From the NCBI GenBank assembly GCA_033032175.1, contig CM065322.1:2170001-2234000 (forward strand): a DNA stretch of 64,000 nucleotides, read 5' to 3'. The translations under genes were made by a program, and so were the position numbers. Of this stretch, positions 1-11,566 are shown piece after piece. The notes under the pieces were generated by a model. The model was not told the origin of the DNA and made no database searches. It saw only the letters and a list, made by a program, of their open reading frames with translations. The DNA is from Saturnia japonica. Its lineage: Eukaryota; Arthropoda; Insecta; Lepidoptera; Saturniidae. Within the stretch, counting starts at the first letter, position 1, and each line of letters begins with the position of its first letter.

Positions 1-450
1 CTAGTTAATATGAAAACTACATTCAAGTCAGTCAAGTAGTTTTATAAACTAAGGGTTTATATTTTTAGGGTAGCGACCGAACTGCAGCAGCGGCTGGCGA
101 ATGTCAGAAACAATTTTGTTTATTTATCAGATAAAAGCACTAAAATTCAAAATTATTAGTGTCCGCTTAAAATCTAACCACACGACAATTTACAATCTGA
201 TGAAATTGTTTGTGAACTAACGATTCGTACAATTACCCGGTGACATAATATATTATACACCATTTTCAAAATTGGTCTCTTGGCATTAATTCTGCCACAC
301 ACACACTTCAACACATCAAAATGCTTTTCTTTCAATGTCACCGAATAATATTTAAAGGTATTCTCATTTTGAAAAACCTAATATGAATAATTTATTAGTG
401 CGTAGGCAAAGATGGTATTAATGAGATATTTATTTTCTTTTATCTTTCAG

Positions 451-3400
451 ATATCGTGCAAACGACGTGCGTGTTCGAGTCAGATTTCGGTTTCAAAATA
501 AACTGCGCCTTTAAGAAATCCGGTTTGTTCAGGGTGAGAAATCTTGGCGGTCTGAAGGCACATGCCAGTTTAGGTAAGTCAATAGTATGTTTGTTTCAAC
601 ATCGAAACTGCTTAATACGCATCTCTATATGTGTTGGAATTTCATAATAAAACGAAAGACAAATTTTTGGTTGCCTGTCCATTGAAGCGGAGCGGAGCAG
701 ATCTGTGAAAATTTGACCAATAGAATTGCATCTCTAGCAAACTTCGGCCAATAGTATTTAATGTCTAGATTTTCATGCATTTATATTAGACGAAATTTCT
801 ACAGCTCCGCTCTGCTCCGCTTCAGTGGACAAGCAGTCTAACTACGTTATCCGTACTTCTTTTACTATGCTGTAGATTTTGAAGTGTAATAATAGTCGGT
901 TAAATTTTTTTATAGTGTTTTGTTATATCGTATATTGTATAATATATAATAATAAAAATGTGAAATATTTTAGGCATGACATGTTTTTAACGTTTTAGCA
1001 CCCCGTATTTTATTCACTAAATTTACATTTATACTGAATTATTATTGTTTTTTTTAAATACTTTAACATTTTAAATTAATTACTATTACATTATATTAAT
1101 CAATTGAATGCATGCACCTTAAATTATTATGAAATTCAAGAAATAAAAGATTTTTAATTTTTTATTTGTCTGGTAGTAAAAAAACTAAACCCTTAGAGGA
1201 TCACTTTGTTGTCCGTCTCTCTGTTCATCTGTGCATGTACCTTACCTAAATGCACCAAAAAAATTATAAATTCAAAAATGTTTTATAACCTTTCTAGTCT
1301 CTATTAATTGTTCATATTTTAAATGGATATTTAAATATATTACAATGTAACAATGTAACACAAAAAGTGCCTAATAAAACATTAAAGTAACAAAACGGTT
1401 TACATTCCCACGGAACGAAGGCTTCCTCAAACGCTTGAGCGCGACGGTGAAAGTTATTCTCACATGTTAATGAACATTCTTGAACATCTGATTAAAAGCC
1501 ATTCACTATCTCATATGAAAGGTTAAATGAAATTCGATACGACTAAACCTCGAACACCGTCGTCGACGATTAGCGATTTATTAGTAATTGTTCATTGAAG
1601 CGTGTAAATATTTTTAACTATAGAGGGTTAGAAGATCCATATTTTAAGGGGGACAAGTTAAAAAGTATCTAGTTGTAAGTAGAAAATTACAATTAAAAAA
1701 TTGCGCTAGCGTAGGAAGAGGGAATGATAGTATTTCGTGTTTTTTACATATATTTTTTTTCCTGTTGTAAAACTTACAAAGAATATTGAACAATAATAGG
1801 AAAAGTTTGTGGAGTTAAAAATTATCAAAGGAGGTGAAAATTATAAAAAAACAACTTTGACATTATCTTTAATTTGACGCTTTTCGACGGACACTTCTAA
1901 AACATAGAGATGGTACTCCCGGTCTCTACTCTCCACTCTTTAAACCGCGACGCTGAAGTTAAGCGAATAGCACGCCATCTATTGTATACGTACAAGAACT
2001 CACCAAAATGTCATCGCTATCGGATGAATGGTATAGGATGTGACAAGCCTGGGTGTCACGATCGACAGGATTACGACCAACATTCAATAGGTGTAGTACC
2101 CTCTTTAGTGGCAAGGTCGCCTACCTTGTATTCCGGGATCAGATGATATATTAAGCGGATAATTAATGAAGCAGAGTGTTTTTTTTTTTAATCGCAATTT
2201 TATTTAAGGACTTTTGTCACTAAGAACATTCCAGTGCCATCATAACTTATACCTACTACTTACATAAACAAGAACTGTAAACAAAAAAAAAATCAATACG
2301 AGTATACAGATTTCGAAGGATGAAGAGATGATACATTAACACAAGAATTTAAAAGAACCTCACAGCATTCTGGAAGAATCCGATGTCGGTTCTGCCAAAA
2401 TACTGTGATAAACACCCACATCACATAAATTAATTTTATATTTATCCTTTAAGGCTATCCTATAATTATAATTTCTGGAGCACTCCATCAAGAAATGATG
2501 GACATCATTTATCTTACCCCACTGATTACAAAATGGTGAGTCAACTATTTTAAGCGGAGTGATAGGGATATGAATTCTGAACCTGATTGCGTCGCGACTG
2601 ATGACCGCTATTCCCTTGGTGATAAGTCCGTCATAGTACCATTCTTTAGGTTTCTCGAGTTTCGGGATCAGCGAGCTTACATCCCGCTGCCCAGAGATCT
2701 TAGGGGAGAAATAAACATACACTCATTTTTAATATATAAATTTTTCTTTGTTCTTGTGTATTATCAAACTATATCACCTATTTCGAAGAGACCTCCTCTA
2801 GCTGTTATCTATGAGTTCTATAACGCACCACTATTCACTATTTATGATCCACTATAACAGCAAAGTAAAAAGTATTATTTTGGGATAAATAATAATAGTT
2901 AAATAATAAACTGTTCCAGGGTTCAGTCTCGGCGATGAGTTAGGCTTCGAGCAATCATTAACAAACTTGGACCCTAGCAGAAGAAGATCAGTAAGCATCA
3001 AGAATGGTGCACCCCCGAACCTTGTTGCTGGTGCATCCATGGCTAACACTAAACAAGAAGTAAGCAGACTATTAATGAATATAAATTTAATAATTACATC
3101 TGAATGTAATTAAATTAAAAAATTTCAATTGTAACATTTTTTTAGCTTCCAAAATAAATGCAATATTAATAATTACAAATGTAGGTATTAAAACGTAAAA
3201 CCAATTACAGGTTGATGCAGTTATAATCATAATTATATATTCGTTGTAATGAAATGAAGCGAATTTCTGCTAATTATATTTGACACTTAGCAGACATTCG
3301 CTTCATTTTTACCAAATAATACTATTCGATAGAATAAAGGACTGATAGAGTTATCCAAAGAAATTATAGTAGAAAGTAGCATAAATGAGTAAATTACAAG

Positions 3401-6400
3401 AAATATATAATTATGATTATAAGTGCAACAATCTGTAATTGAATGGTTTATGTTTTAATACTTACAAATGTAATTCGTAATGGTCCATTGATTTTAGAAG
3501 CTTAAAGTAAATAAATAAAGAAAGCTGATATTTAAATTAATTACGTAGCTGACCAACAGGCCAACCAACTACTGCGTAATATCATGGAGAAAAATAATAC
3601 AGGAAACTGTGTTGGCACTTCAGTCGTAGAGAAAACAAAGTAAAGCTTTAGATTCTCATGAAGATTGCGAGTAATTCAAATTAGAGTTTCACAGCATCTT
3701 GAACCAACGCATTTTTATGGCATCTTTGATTCCTTTTTAAAGGGAATTCCCAAGTTCTGATTTCGACTAAAAATTTACGCATTTGGCAGTACATACAGAA
3801 GCATTTTTTATTAAAATTATTTCAATTGTATAAATACCAAATATACGCTTCCGGCCTTTTAAGACGTGATTGCGATCACAGATGCCAAATGATCTATGAC
3901 CTTAAGCAAATAGGATATAGACGCAGTTTAGCACAGCTTACCTAATCGACCCACTAAACGTGTGAAATCTTAAAGAAATACTAATAGTAAATTAGTGAAT
4001 GTACCATCTAAAATCCCAACTTATGCTCAATCTTATCATTTGTACAATTAATAGAATTGAAGTATCTGTTTGTAATGTCAAAATAGCAGCTTTTTACTAA
4101 ATGCACATTAAAGCGAATTATTTTTGTGTGGTGAGCATAATAATTTCGAGTTGTATGTCTGAATGTTAAATATCTACTATATCTAATATACATAAAAATA
4201 TTGTGTCACCATGTATGTTCGGGATAAACTCCTAAACTACTAAAACGATTATGATCAAATTTCGTAACTTCCTGTAGTTTAGTTCAACTTAAAAGATAGG
4301 ATAAATTTTATCTGAATTATTGACATATTACGAGATGTAAATAACTACTGCGTAGTAAAAACGCGTGCGGAGCCGCGGACACATGGCTAGTATTTATGTA
4401 TATCTGCTGTTCAGTTGCTTAGTTTGAAATTAAATGACCGTATGTGAAATGGTGCCCCATTTTCTTTTGAAAAAAATTGTCTGTCTGTCTGTTTGTTCCA
4501 CTTAGACTGATTTTGACGGGACTTTCATTGGTATATAGCTGATTTTATAAGGAGTAACTTATGCTACTTTTATTTTAGCAAAAGAATTAGGGTTCTGTGC
4601 AGTAAAAAATCAATTCGAAAAACGACGCCTTTGGGGCGCTTAAATGGCTTACGCTAAGTAAACCATAAGAGGATATATCAATTTAATGTAATACGTAATT
4701 GCAGATCTTAAAAAGCCCTAAAAAACGTCAACGAGATCATTTTATGTGTCTCTGCTAAGTATCATCCACAATAAGCAATTTTGTCTTTATAATAACCGGG
4801 AGCGGAGGCAGCACGATTCGCGCATGTGCCCGATCGACGGCAGCCGCGCCAGCCGGCGTGAACGCAGCCGCGGGCTTAGCTAGTGTGTAAATAAAATAGG
4901 AAATTTATTCTCCTCTTCTTTCGCAGACAATTAGTTTTAGCTTTGTCACTGCAATAATACAATAGTCATAAATAACGTAACACATAAAAATCGAGAATTC
5001 TCATCGAATGGATTTCTTGAATTTACCTAAGTTAGGCCTTAAAACATTTTTCAAGTTCACTGAAAGTATCTTAAGAGAGGTATCTAAAGAGCAAATTTCT
5101 TTCTACTTGGGGCTGTCCGACCGGTGACATACTTTACCCCTACAGAGGACAAGACAAATAACCTTGTAACCTTGTGTTGTGTTCCTGCGGTAAGTAAAGT
5201 TTGCAGAGTCCCTTGGATTCTAGGTCGGCATCATGCTTATGAAACCTATGGTGTTACAAGCCTTCAAATGCTACGGTTCGTCCTTAGTTGTATAAAAAAA
5301 AAAAAATATAATAAATCATCTCAGTTGTGCTATTATGTATTAATTGCGTTTTCTTATTAAATAATAAATTCATATTATAATTTCAGAAACGAGGAAAGCA
5401 AAACAGAATAATGATGCGTCCCATGGTGCCACCACCCTCCCGTCCCAACCAAGCAGCAATGGACAGGTTAACCAGCTTACACCACCGCGTATCCAGCACT
5501 ATGCAACCTATCGTGGTGCCAGGGCCTGCCGAAGTCCAAGTAGCCCGAGTTTCAGGAGTTACCATGGCAAAACCAATGCCGATGGGAGTTCCACCGTTCA
5601 GACCCTTACCACCAAAAGAAGATACATTAAAAGTTCTTCCGATAACATCATCGACAAGGAAACATTACACACCGTTGCAAGTCCCGGAATCGAAAGGACC
5701 AGGATTAGCATACCAAAGTGAGATATTATACCCACAATCACAAAAGCAAATATCAAAAATGGTGTCTCAAATGACTGCGGTGCAATACGCTCAACCTATG
5801 CTCAGAATTACTCCCAATCCCATTATAGTTCACTCACCAATTTATACTGCACCCAATCATGTTAACCAATTCGTTCCTATGCCTATCGCTTCGCCACCCA
5901 CACAAGCACTAACCATAATGCAAGCACCAGCTTTCAAACAAATGCCCAATAGTTACACTCAGTCTACTTCTGCCCAAAAAACCAATCCTATTTCTAACTT
6001 TATAGACCCGGTCCCTCACCAAGTTCACAATATAGCGACCAATTACGTCTACAATACCAAGAAAATAGACGATTATAATACTATAACGGGATACGGAGAT
6101 GATACAACACTTAAATTTACTAAAGAAGATATAAATGCTAAAATAGCAGAGATAGCTAAAGCTGGAAATATATCCATGGAGGCGGTGGAAGCAGCAATAT
6201 CACTGAGACAACAGCAGCTGTTAAACAAGTATGCAAACATACCGCCGCCGCCTACGACGACATCAACGTCGACAAGCACGACTGAGCCGCCGGTCGTTTT
6301 CGAACCGGAGCCAGAGATTTTAGTTACAGCTGTGCCACAAAAATCACAAAGGTACCAATTATACTTTGTTGTTAAATATTTCATAACTATTATAAATTGT

Positions 6401-8737
6401 CGTTACATGTAAAAGTTGACATCCTGTCTGAACTGTGCCCGCACATACTAACAGCATCTCTTATTAATAAACTATAGTTTTCAATAAATTATCATTTTGT
6501 TTGGCATAGAGTAACTCAAAATGGAAAATATTACATATCGTACTTTCGGTAATAAAAGGATATATCTGCACTTTTTGTAACTTTTCATAATAAACATTTT
6601 TTCTGCTAATATTGTTTTGAAGTTATTGTTCTTTGCGTGAAATATATGTACCTTACACTTTTTAAAAGCCTCTTTCATTCTCCAGATAAAAGGATTTATG
6701 GAACTTAGGTGTACTTTTCTCATATGTCATTGGGCCTTTGTCTGACCAAAGGTGCCAATTGTGCCTTTGTTTTTCTGAATGTGCGATATATTTAATTAAA
6801 TTTCACTATAAAGGTTACCAACTTCTGGAAAGGTGATGAACGCTCCTAAAGAGTATTACCCCGTTGGATATGAGAAGAACTTCGATGATCACTTCCAGTC
6901 AAAGGTTGACCTTCCCGACACTACCTTCCATTGCGGTGATCAAAAGTACTTCCCTGGATTATACGGCGATGAAAGCCTTGGATGTATGGTAAGATTTAAG
7001 AAAATAAGCTTAAGTTTAACATCCATTTATTCGGTTCCTTAGTTTTTATTAGCAGTCATTGGACAGTCTAATGCTGGCACTACAAAATCGTCCAATACTC
7101 CCAATGATCACCCAACTATCGATATGAAGAGGGGTTGTTTAAGCACGTTGGCAGAAGTTAGTTTGAGTTGGCCTTCAAAATTGATTTCAATCGTTTTGCG
7201 TTTCGATAAGCGAGCGTTTAAAATTTACATTTTAATAACTTAAGCTCACATTCTTTCATTCCAGGTGTTCCACGTCTGTGCCCTCACAGACGACGGTCTC
7301 GTCATGAAATCCTTCCTTTGTCCAGAGTCCACCCTTTTCGACCAAACTATCTTAAAGTGCAACTGGTGGTTCTACGTTGATTGCAAGAATACCAGAAAAT
7401 TGTACGAAACTAATATTCCTGTCTCAAAGAGCTACCAACTTATGAAGGCTTTGACATTCTTCTCGTCATATAAGAAAGACATGCAAGATGATGGTGAGTT
7501 AAAATCATAATATGAATTCTAAAAATAACAAGTTTTTCATAAAAAAATTCTTAAAATATGAACTTTATTCAAACTAAAATTCAGTATGTCGTATTCTAAA
7601 TCCAAATAGCAAAAAGTATGCCACGTTTTTTATTAGTAATTTACCATTAAATTCCTAATCCAATGAACTGTTAAGTATGTTAATCTTGTTACCTTTATTA
7701 AATCGAGTCCAAAGATCGTATGTTTATAATTGAAAACTATAATCTTAACAATAATGATCAATGTTTTAAAAAGCCTTCCGTTAAATTAATTATCGTCTTC
7801 ATAAAATGTGCTTTATATATTTTTTATTTTTTTTTGTAATAAATAATCTTTTTAAATGTTTGTTTGTAATATTTCAGGTCGTCCCACAAACCCCGATGAT
7901 GTTGAAGGTATTAAAGAAGCCATTTCCATTCTTGAAAATCAAGAACCATCTAAACTCTCTCAATTTAATAGTGGACCTGCCGCCCTACATATTATAACAC
8001 CACAACCTTTGATCGATGAAAGAAACAACCAGAATATTGATTATTCCACAGAACCATCACCTGTTTACAGATCAAATAGAAATATAAACAATTTCACTAC
8101 TGTTGACAATTTTAATAATACTGTATCGAATTCTCAAGCATCTAATTCAGAATATAGACTTGTTACTTTAAATGCCGATCTAAACTTTAACAATAGCGCC
8201 ATATCCAATTCAGCTGAATCTAATAATACTTCTTCTGAGAACGATCGTAAACATAGAAGGAGAATGACTCTGAGATCTAGCAGTAACATCCAAAAATCAA
8301 CTACGACAACAACTACGATTACACCAACTACTAATATTCCTGTAGCAATTACTACACCATCTGTAGAAGTAATAAAACAAGAAATACAACCGATAGAAAA
8401 TTTAAGTGAAGTACGACAAGAGAAATTGACAGATCAACTGGATACTATAAAAGAAATAGAGAATCTATCTCCCGTAAGAAGATTCTACAGATCTAGCGCT
8501 GAGAAAACCATTGAAAAAGACAGCAAAGAAATGGCCATGATTAATAGCGAAAGGGTCCAAATTGTAAGACCCACAGCAACGTCTAGATTGGTGGGACATA
8601 GTCCAACACAAAAAGCAGCTATAGACAGATTAGACGCAGCTGTTTTAGGAAATCCCACTTTTAGAGTTAAAAAAGAAGTTATCACAATTGTAACCCCTCA
8701 GAGATATCATCGGAGTAAATTAAACAACGCTACGTAG
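451..8737 (+). CDS. CPAP1-like protein with one CBM14 chitin-binding domain, 3' six coding exons
   Basis: Coding exons read from splice signals and phase: 451-573, 2920-3059, 5387-6351, 6814-6988, 7265-7493 and 7878-8737, ending in TAG. All phases agree and give 829 codons plus stop; the 5' end lies before the window. Visible residues 449-507 carry six cysteines spaced C-x16-C-x5-C-x13-C-x12-C-x7-C, the CBM14/peritrophin-A pattern, with an intron cutting the domain just after the second Cys. Exon 3 (321 residues) is rich in Pro, Gln and Met and looks disordered. The C-terminal exon is Asn/Ser/Thr-rich with a run of Thr and several basic patches. A single CBM14 in a long protein fits the insect class called cuticular proteins analogous to peritrophin type 1, which bind chitin in cuticle. 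The signal peptide would be in an upstream exon not seen. The domain call is firm; the exact orthologue is not known. Confidence 0.85.
671..838. repeat. MITE-like element with ~30-bp terminal inverted repeats
   Basis: The left end (cctgtccattgaagcggagc onward) and the right end (ctccgcttcagtggacaagcag) are near-perfect reverse complements around an AT-rich core of ~100 bases. It lies in intron 1 of the CBM14 gene. No clear target duplication seen. Confidence 0.75.
1676..1930 (+). repeat. dispersed repeat, partner of 43030-43325
   Basis: Shares ordered blocks with 43030-43325: gcgctagcgta, a ggaaaagtttgtg-like block, taatttgacgcttttcga and gtactcccggtctctac. Too diverged to classify. Confidence 0.6.
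2178..2745 (-). mobile_element. 5'-truncated LINE fragment with C-terminal coding remnant
   Basis: A minus-strand frame at 2360-2722 shows KEWYYDGLITKGIAVISRDA and SPFCNQWGKINDVHHFLMEC, the Cys-x(n)-His-His-x(3)-Glu-Cys tail typical of R1/Jockey-type LINE polymerases. A T-run near 2180 on the plus strand is the likely poly(A) tail. It lies in intron 1 of the CBM14 gene. Fragment only. Confidence 0.7.
3171..3475. repeat. long palindromic MITE, ~75-bp inverted repeats
   Basis: aattacaaatgtaggtatta at the left end pairs with taatacttacaaatgtaatt at the right end. The pairing continues through the agttataatcataattatat core, giving arms of about 75 bases around a ~150-base loop that itself contains a nested gaagcgaat/attcgcttc pair. 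It lies in intron 2 of the CBM14 gene. Confidence 0.8.
4470..4885 (+). repeat. ~420-bp dispersed repeat, copy 1
   Basis: Shares caattcg(a/g)(a/t)aaacgac, gggcgcttaaatggctt, cgatcgacggca and a cagccg(c/t)gg...agctagt end with 27770-28192. 34755-35330 is a reverse-orientation copy. The family resembles non-coding tails of lepidopteran transposons; class not assigned. Confidence 0.65.
5110..5300 (+). repeat. SINE-like dispersed repeat
   Basis: Has the phrases caccttgtgttgtgttcctgcgg-like, aggtcggca and a cttcaaatgctacgg block in the same order as 18720-18880. Inside intron 2 of the CBM14 gene, just upstream of its exon 3. Confidence 0.6.
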
Positions 8738-9013
8738 TACTGAACTGTTGTAGTCAATTAATTAAATATTAGTGTCATAAAGTTCTTTGTTAATTAATTT
8801 ATTAAACAGAAATGTTAAATGGGAGGCTTAATTGCTCAATATTATTATTATTTCTATACCTGTTTTACCACTTCTTTAATGCGTAAGATGAATTTGAAAA
8901 CTCTATTTAAATTTATCTTAATCGATGACAAGGAATGTGTGGGTAAAATAGGTTTTTAGTGTAAGCTATAAGTATGGATTCAGTCAAGTGATATTGTGGT
9001 GTTAGTCGTTTAG

Positions 9014-9019
9014 AATAAA
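9014..9019 (+). terminator. polyadenylation signal of the chitin-binding gene
   Basis: AATAAA lies 277 bases after the stop codon of the CBM14 gene and is followed by a T-rich stretch. It is the first good plus-strand signal downstream, so the 3' UTR is probably 8738 to about 9040. Confidence 0.6.
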
Positions 9020-9731
9020 GATGTTTCCTAATTACAGTTTTTTTTTTATATTCAATACTATCTGGCTCAGTAGATAAATGGCTACAGTCATACTACAATA
9101 ATGACTGTAATGTCAACAATACAATTAGTGCCCTTTTCAATTTTTTCCGATTAAATTTAACAGCGATTTTTTTCTTATACTTTTCCAGGACCTCAACGAA
9201 CACACCAAAATAGAACTACGCATATCCATCGTTGGAATCGTGAATTGTAGCCTCAAGTTCATAAAATCGAATAAAAGAAGCAAATTAAATTTTTCCAGAA
9301 TTTCCAATCTTCTAGTCAACTTTCATATTTTCCTTTTCTTAACATAAATATTAGGGCAATGACACTAACATTTAAAAAAAGATGAACCAAATTGGTCCAA
9401 CCTTTGTGAAGTGATGCGCAACCCAAAAAAGGATTTAATTTTTATTTTAATACTAGCTGTGCCCGCGGCTTCGAATCTAAGAATTAAAACAAAAAAAAAA
9501 ATACAAAATCTATCCAATTGTTTTTGCGTGATGCGCGCACAACGGCAAACCTCAATCATTTTATTTATATAGATAATCAAATATGAGAAATCCTGAAATA
9601 GCATTGAACATTCAGATGCAAATTTTAAGTACAAAGAAACACAACAGTAAAAGACAAATACAATTTGACTCAAATTTTTAATCACAAAAAGACATGCAAG
9701 GCTAACTTACATTAACAACGCACCGTTGTGG

Positions 9732-9842
9732 CTATTTTTTCCCTGACCGTAGAAAACAATGAAAACATTTTTCACACAACATAGGACCTAAGGCAATCAA
9801 ACCAGCCGCCGTTAACGCGGTGGCTAAACTCATACAAATCAT
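9732..9842 (-). CDS. micro-ORF A1: 36-residue hydrophobic Cys/Lys-tailed peptide
   Basis: Complete ATG-to-TAG ORF of 36 codons. It begins MICMSLATAL, continues with small hydrophobic residues to a Gly-Pro at residues 19-20, then has Cys-Glu-Lys-Cys and a short basic tail ending in Lys-Lys. One N-terminal membrane segment with a small basic/Cys tail is the simplest reading. It is clearly paralogous to the neighbouring micro-ORFs at 10884, 11456, 17536 and 22037, which share the opening, the Ala-rich core, the Gly/Val-Pro and the Cys. The start has A at -3. It lies 79 bases downstream of micro-ORF A2 with no AATAAA between them, so both may be on one mRNA. Function unknown; I recognise no named family. 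Confidence 0.65.
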   Translation of the reverse strand: MICMSLATALTAAGLIALGPMLCEKCFHCFLRSGKK

Positions 9843-9921
9843 AATGAAAAACTTTAAAAAGCAATTTAAAATAAATAAAAATTATAGCAATTAATACGAA
9901 TAATTGGTGAAGTTTAATTAT

Positions 9922-10062
9922 TTAGTAAGGCATGCCGCAATCAGGACATAAAGGTACGGGAGGACAGGAGCAATTTTTCTCGCAGAAACCCTTCGTCCAT
10001 AAGGGTAAACATGCCACCAAAACACCGGCAGTTAATAAACTTAGTAGTGATATACAAATCAT
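9922..10062 (-). CDS. micro-ORF A2: 46-residue hydrophobic peptide with Cys-rich tail
   Basis: Complete ATG-to-TAA ORF of 46 codons. Residues 1-20 (opening MICISLLSLL) form one hydrophobic segment ending Leu-Pro. The tail has five cysteines and is proline-rich (Cys-Glu-Lys-Asn-Cys-Ser-Cys-Pro-Pro type, ending Cys-Pro-Asp-Cys). A strong splice acceptor (T-rich then TTTCAG) ends at 10099, leaving a 36-base leader before the ATG, so the ORF sits complete in one exon. The start context is weak (T at -3), whereas the next ORF (A1) has A at -3. This order would allow leaky scanning to A1. Member of the micro-peptide family; function unknown. Confidence 0.65.
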   Translation of the reverse strand: MICISLLSLLTAGVLVACLPLWTKGFCEKNCSCPPVPLCPDCGMPY

Positions 10063-10419
10063 GCACGCAATTGTTGAAAAACTTAAACGGATTTATTTCT
10101 GAAACAATAAATATACTGATTAAGCTACGAAAATAACAAAATAATATAAATTGTAATTTATATAAAGATATACTGTACTTTTTAGGTATTTTAACAATTA
10201 ATTAAGAAGCAAAAATGATGAGAGCGATTTTTTAAGATAAGCACGCACATTGTATCAAAAGTCATGTGCGTACACGCGGAGTAAGTGAAACCTTCAGATA
10301 TTCTCTCGCAGGCTAAAAATCCTATTTATGTTTGTTTCTTTTTAGTGTCGCTTTTTCGTTTCATCGCGTTTCAAATTACAAAGGTACTAAAGTACCAGAG
10401 GTATAAATAACAGTAAATT

Positions 10420-10600
10420 GACGATGCTGTGCCTGATGGTAAGCACAGTACAATCCTAACACAACGGCGACTACCGAGAGATCGTAATCCGTCGACGGTC
10501 GCTGCTGTTATACTGGCCTGCATTCATTTAACTAGACATGCACAGGCTGATCCCAAAACACGACGTGTAAAAACGAGTAACTATGACGAACTTATCAGAA
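10420..10600 (+). repeat. LINE coding remnant between micro-ORFs A2 and B
   Basis: The plus strand contains gatggtaagcacagtacaat and cgaccgtcgacgg-type blocks shared, inverted, with 18440-18610. It is a fragment of the same LINE family as 2360-2722, and the plus-strand frame here is repeat-derived, not a host gene. Confidence 0.6.
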
Positions 10601-10883
10601 CATGCATGCTGTTCGTAACCCTTCACATTAAAGAAGTATACATTCTAACGATCGTATACAATTTGTTTGTTTTATTCAATGTAGAAATATTTCAATATTA
10701 AGACTCAGTAATACTCAAAATTATTATTACCTTTTCATCTTTACTAGTTTAGATAAAATGAAAAAGTATGTATTCCAAAGAAATCTAAATTATTATGTTA
10801 TTTTATTAAATGAAATATACACAAATTATAAAATTATTTTATTTTGATATTAATCTAAATATTAATTATAATTTAACAAATAA

Positions 10884-10988
10884 TCATTTTGATTTCATGA
10901 CACATCTCATTATCTTGTCACACAAAATAGGTCCGCAGCCTATACATCCAACGGCAATTAAAGCGGTTGTGAGACACATGCAAATCAT
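10884..10988 (-). CDS. micro-ORF B: 34-residue hydrophobic peptide
   Basis: Complete ATG-to-TGA ORF of 34 codons, opening MICMCLTTALIAVG and continuing to a Cys-Gly-Pro at residues 18-20, then Cys-Asp-Lys and a short basic tail (Met-Lys-Ser-Lys). It aligns end to end with A1: same opening, same Gly-Pro position, Cys then acidic then Lys. The ATG has A at -3. It follows micro-ORF C by 69 bases with no intervening AATAAA. A possible minor acceptor (ATAG) lies about 16 bases upstream, so separate splicing cannot be excluded. Function unknown. Confidence 0.65.
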   Translation of the reverse strand: MICMCLTTALIAVGCIGCGPILCDKIMRCVMKSK

Positions 10989-11057
10989 TTTCACTATAAC
11001 GAAGCTATCATCCAAACGAAAGTAAACAGCAAAGCTATAATAATAGCTTCGATATTA

Positions 11058-11186
11058 TCATTTCTTACAGTCGTCACACAAGTAGGTGTTAGTATGACAG
11101 TTACACTTTGGTCCGCAAATTAAATTCAAACAAATTGGGACAATTACGATGATAGCGGCCACTGTGACGGTACCCAAGAAAGACAT
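11058..11186 (-). CDS. micro-ORF C: 42-residue hydrophobic peptide with Cys-rich tail
   Basis: Complete ATG-to-TGA ORF of 42 codons. It is the most divergent member: it opens MSFLGTVTVAA, has a long Val/Ile hydrophobic run to about residue 24, then Cys-Gly-Pro-Lys-Cys-Asn-Cys and a tail ending Cys-Asp-Asp-Cys-Lys-Lys. The Cys tail resembles that of A2. A strong acceptor (CTCTTTTGTTTCAG) ends at 11210, giving a 23-base leader. The start has C at -3 (weak) and is followed by ORF B, which has A at -3, the same weak-then-strong order as A2/A1. Function unknown. Confidence 0.6.
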   Translation of the reverse strand: MSFLGTVTVAAIIVIVPICLNLICGPKCNCHTNTYLCDDCKK

Positions 11187-11455
11187 AAGAAGTATATCTA
11201 TTCAAGATTCTGAAACAAAAGAGAATTTTCATAGAATCCAAATAGCAAGTAAAGGAATATGAATATTTCAATTAGCAAAAATGGCATTATGACGAATTAA
11301 GGAAATATTGTATTCTAAACGTTAGATAAATTACTAAGTATGATAATAAAGCTAGAAAAATTGAAACAATTTTTAATCATTTTTTTTTTTATTAACAATA
11401 AAACTTACATTTCACATGTATTGTCCAAACACAAACAAAACAATAAATAAAAAAT

Positions 11456-11566
11456 TTAAGCAGACTTATGAAAACTTTTCCTTCTCAAACAACATGTAAC
11501 TTTTTCGCAAATCAGTGGTCCAAATATTAGGAGACTTAGTACCGTGAAAGCAGTCAAGTAAGTCAT
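11456..11566 (-). CDS. micro-ORF E: 36-residue hydrophobic peptide
   Basis: Complete ATG-to-TAA ORF of 36 codons, opening MTYLTAFTVLSLLIFGP, then Cys-Glu-Lys, a Cys-Cys pair and a basic tail. The Gly-Pro, x-Cys-Glu-Lys and Cys-x-Arg order matches A1. The frame stays open upstream to 11680 but only with GTG, so the family-like ATG at 11566 is chosen. An acceptor (TTATTTCAG) ends at 11736, giving a 169-base leader that contains a 6-codon upstream ORF starting at 11717. A strong donor (GTAAGT at 11408-11403, minus strand) lies 48 bases after the stop, so this block could be an internal exon spliced on to the acceptor of ORF C. Function unknown. Confidence 0.6.
   Translation of the reverse strand: MTYLTAFTVLSLLIFGPLICEKVTCCLRRKSFHKSA

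Noticed and set aside
1906..2146. 78-codon frame and a faint 5S rRNA-like phrase (ctgaagttaagc)
   Set aside because: Only a dozen bases resemble 5S RNA, there is no fold or full-length match, and the region overlaps a dispersed repeat.
10429..10701. 90-codon plus-strand frame
   Set aside because: It is a LINE coding remnant shared, inverted, with 18420-18620.
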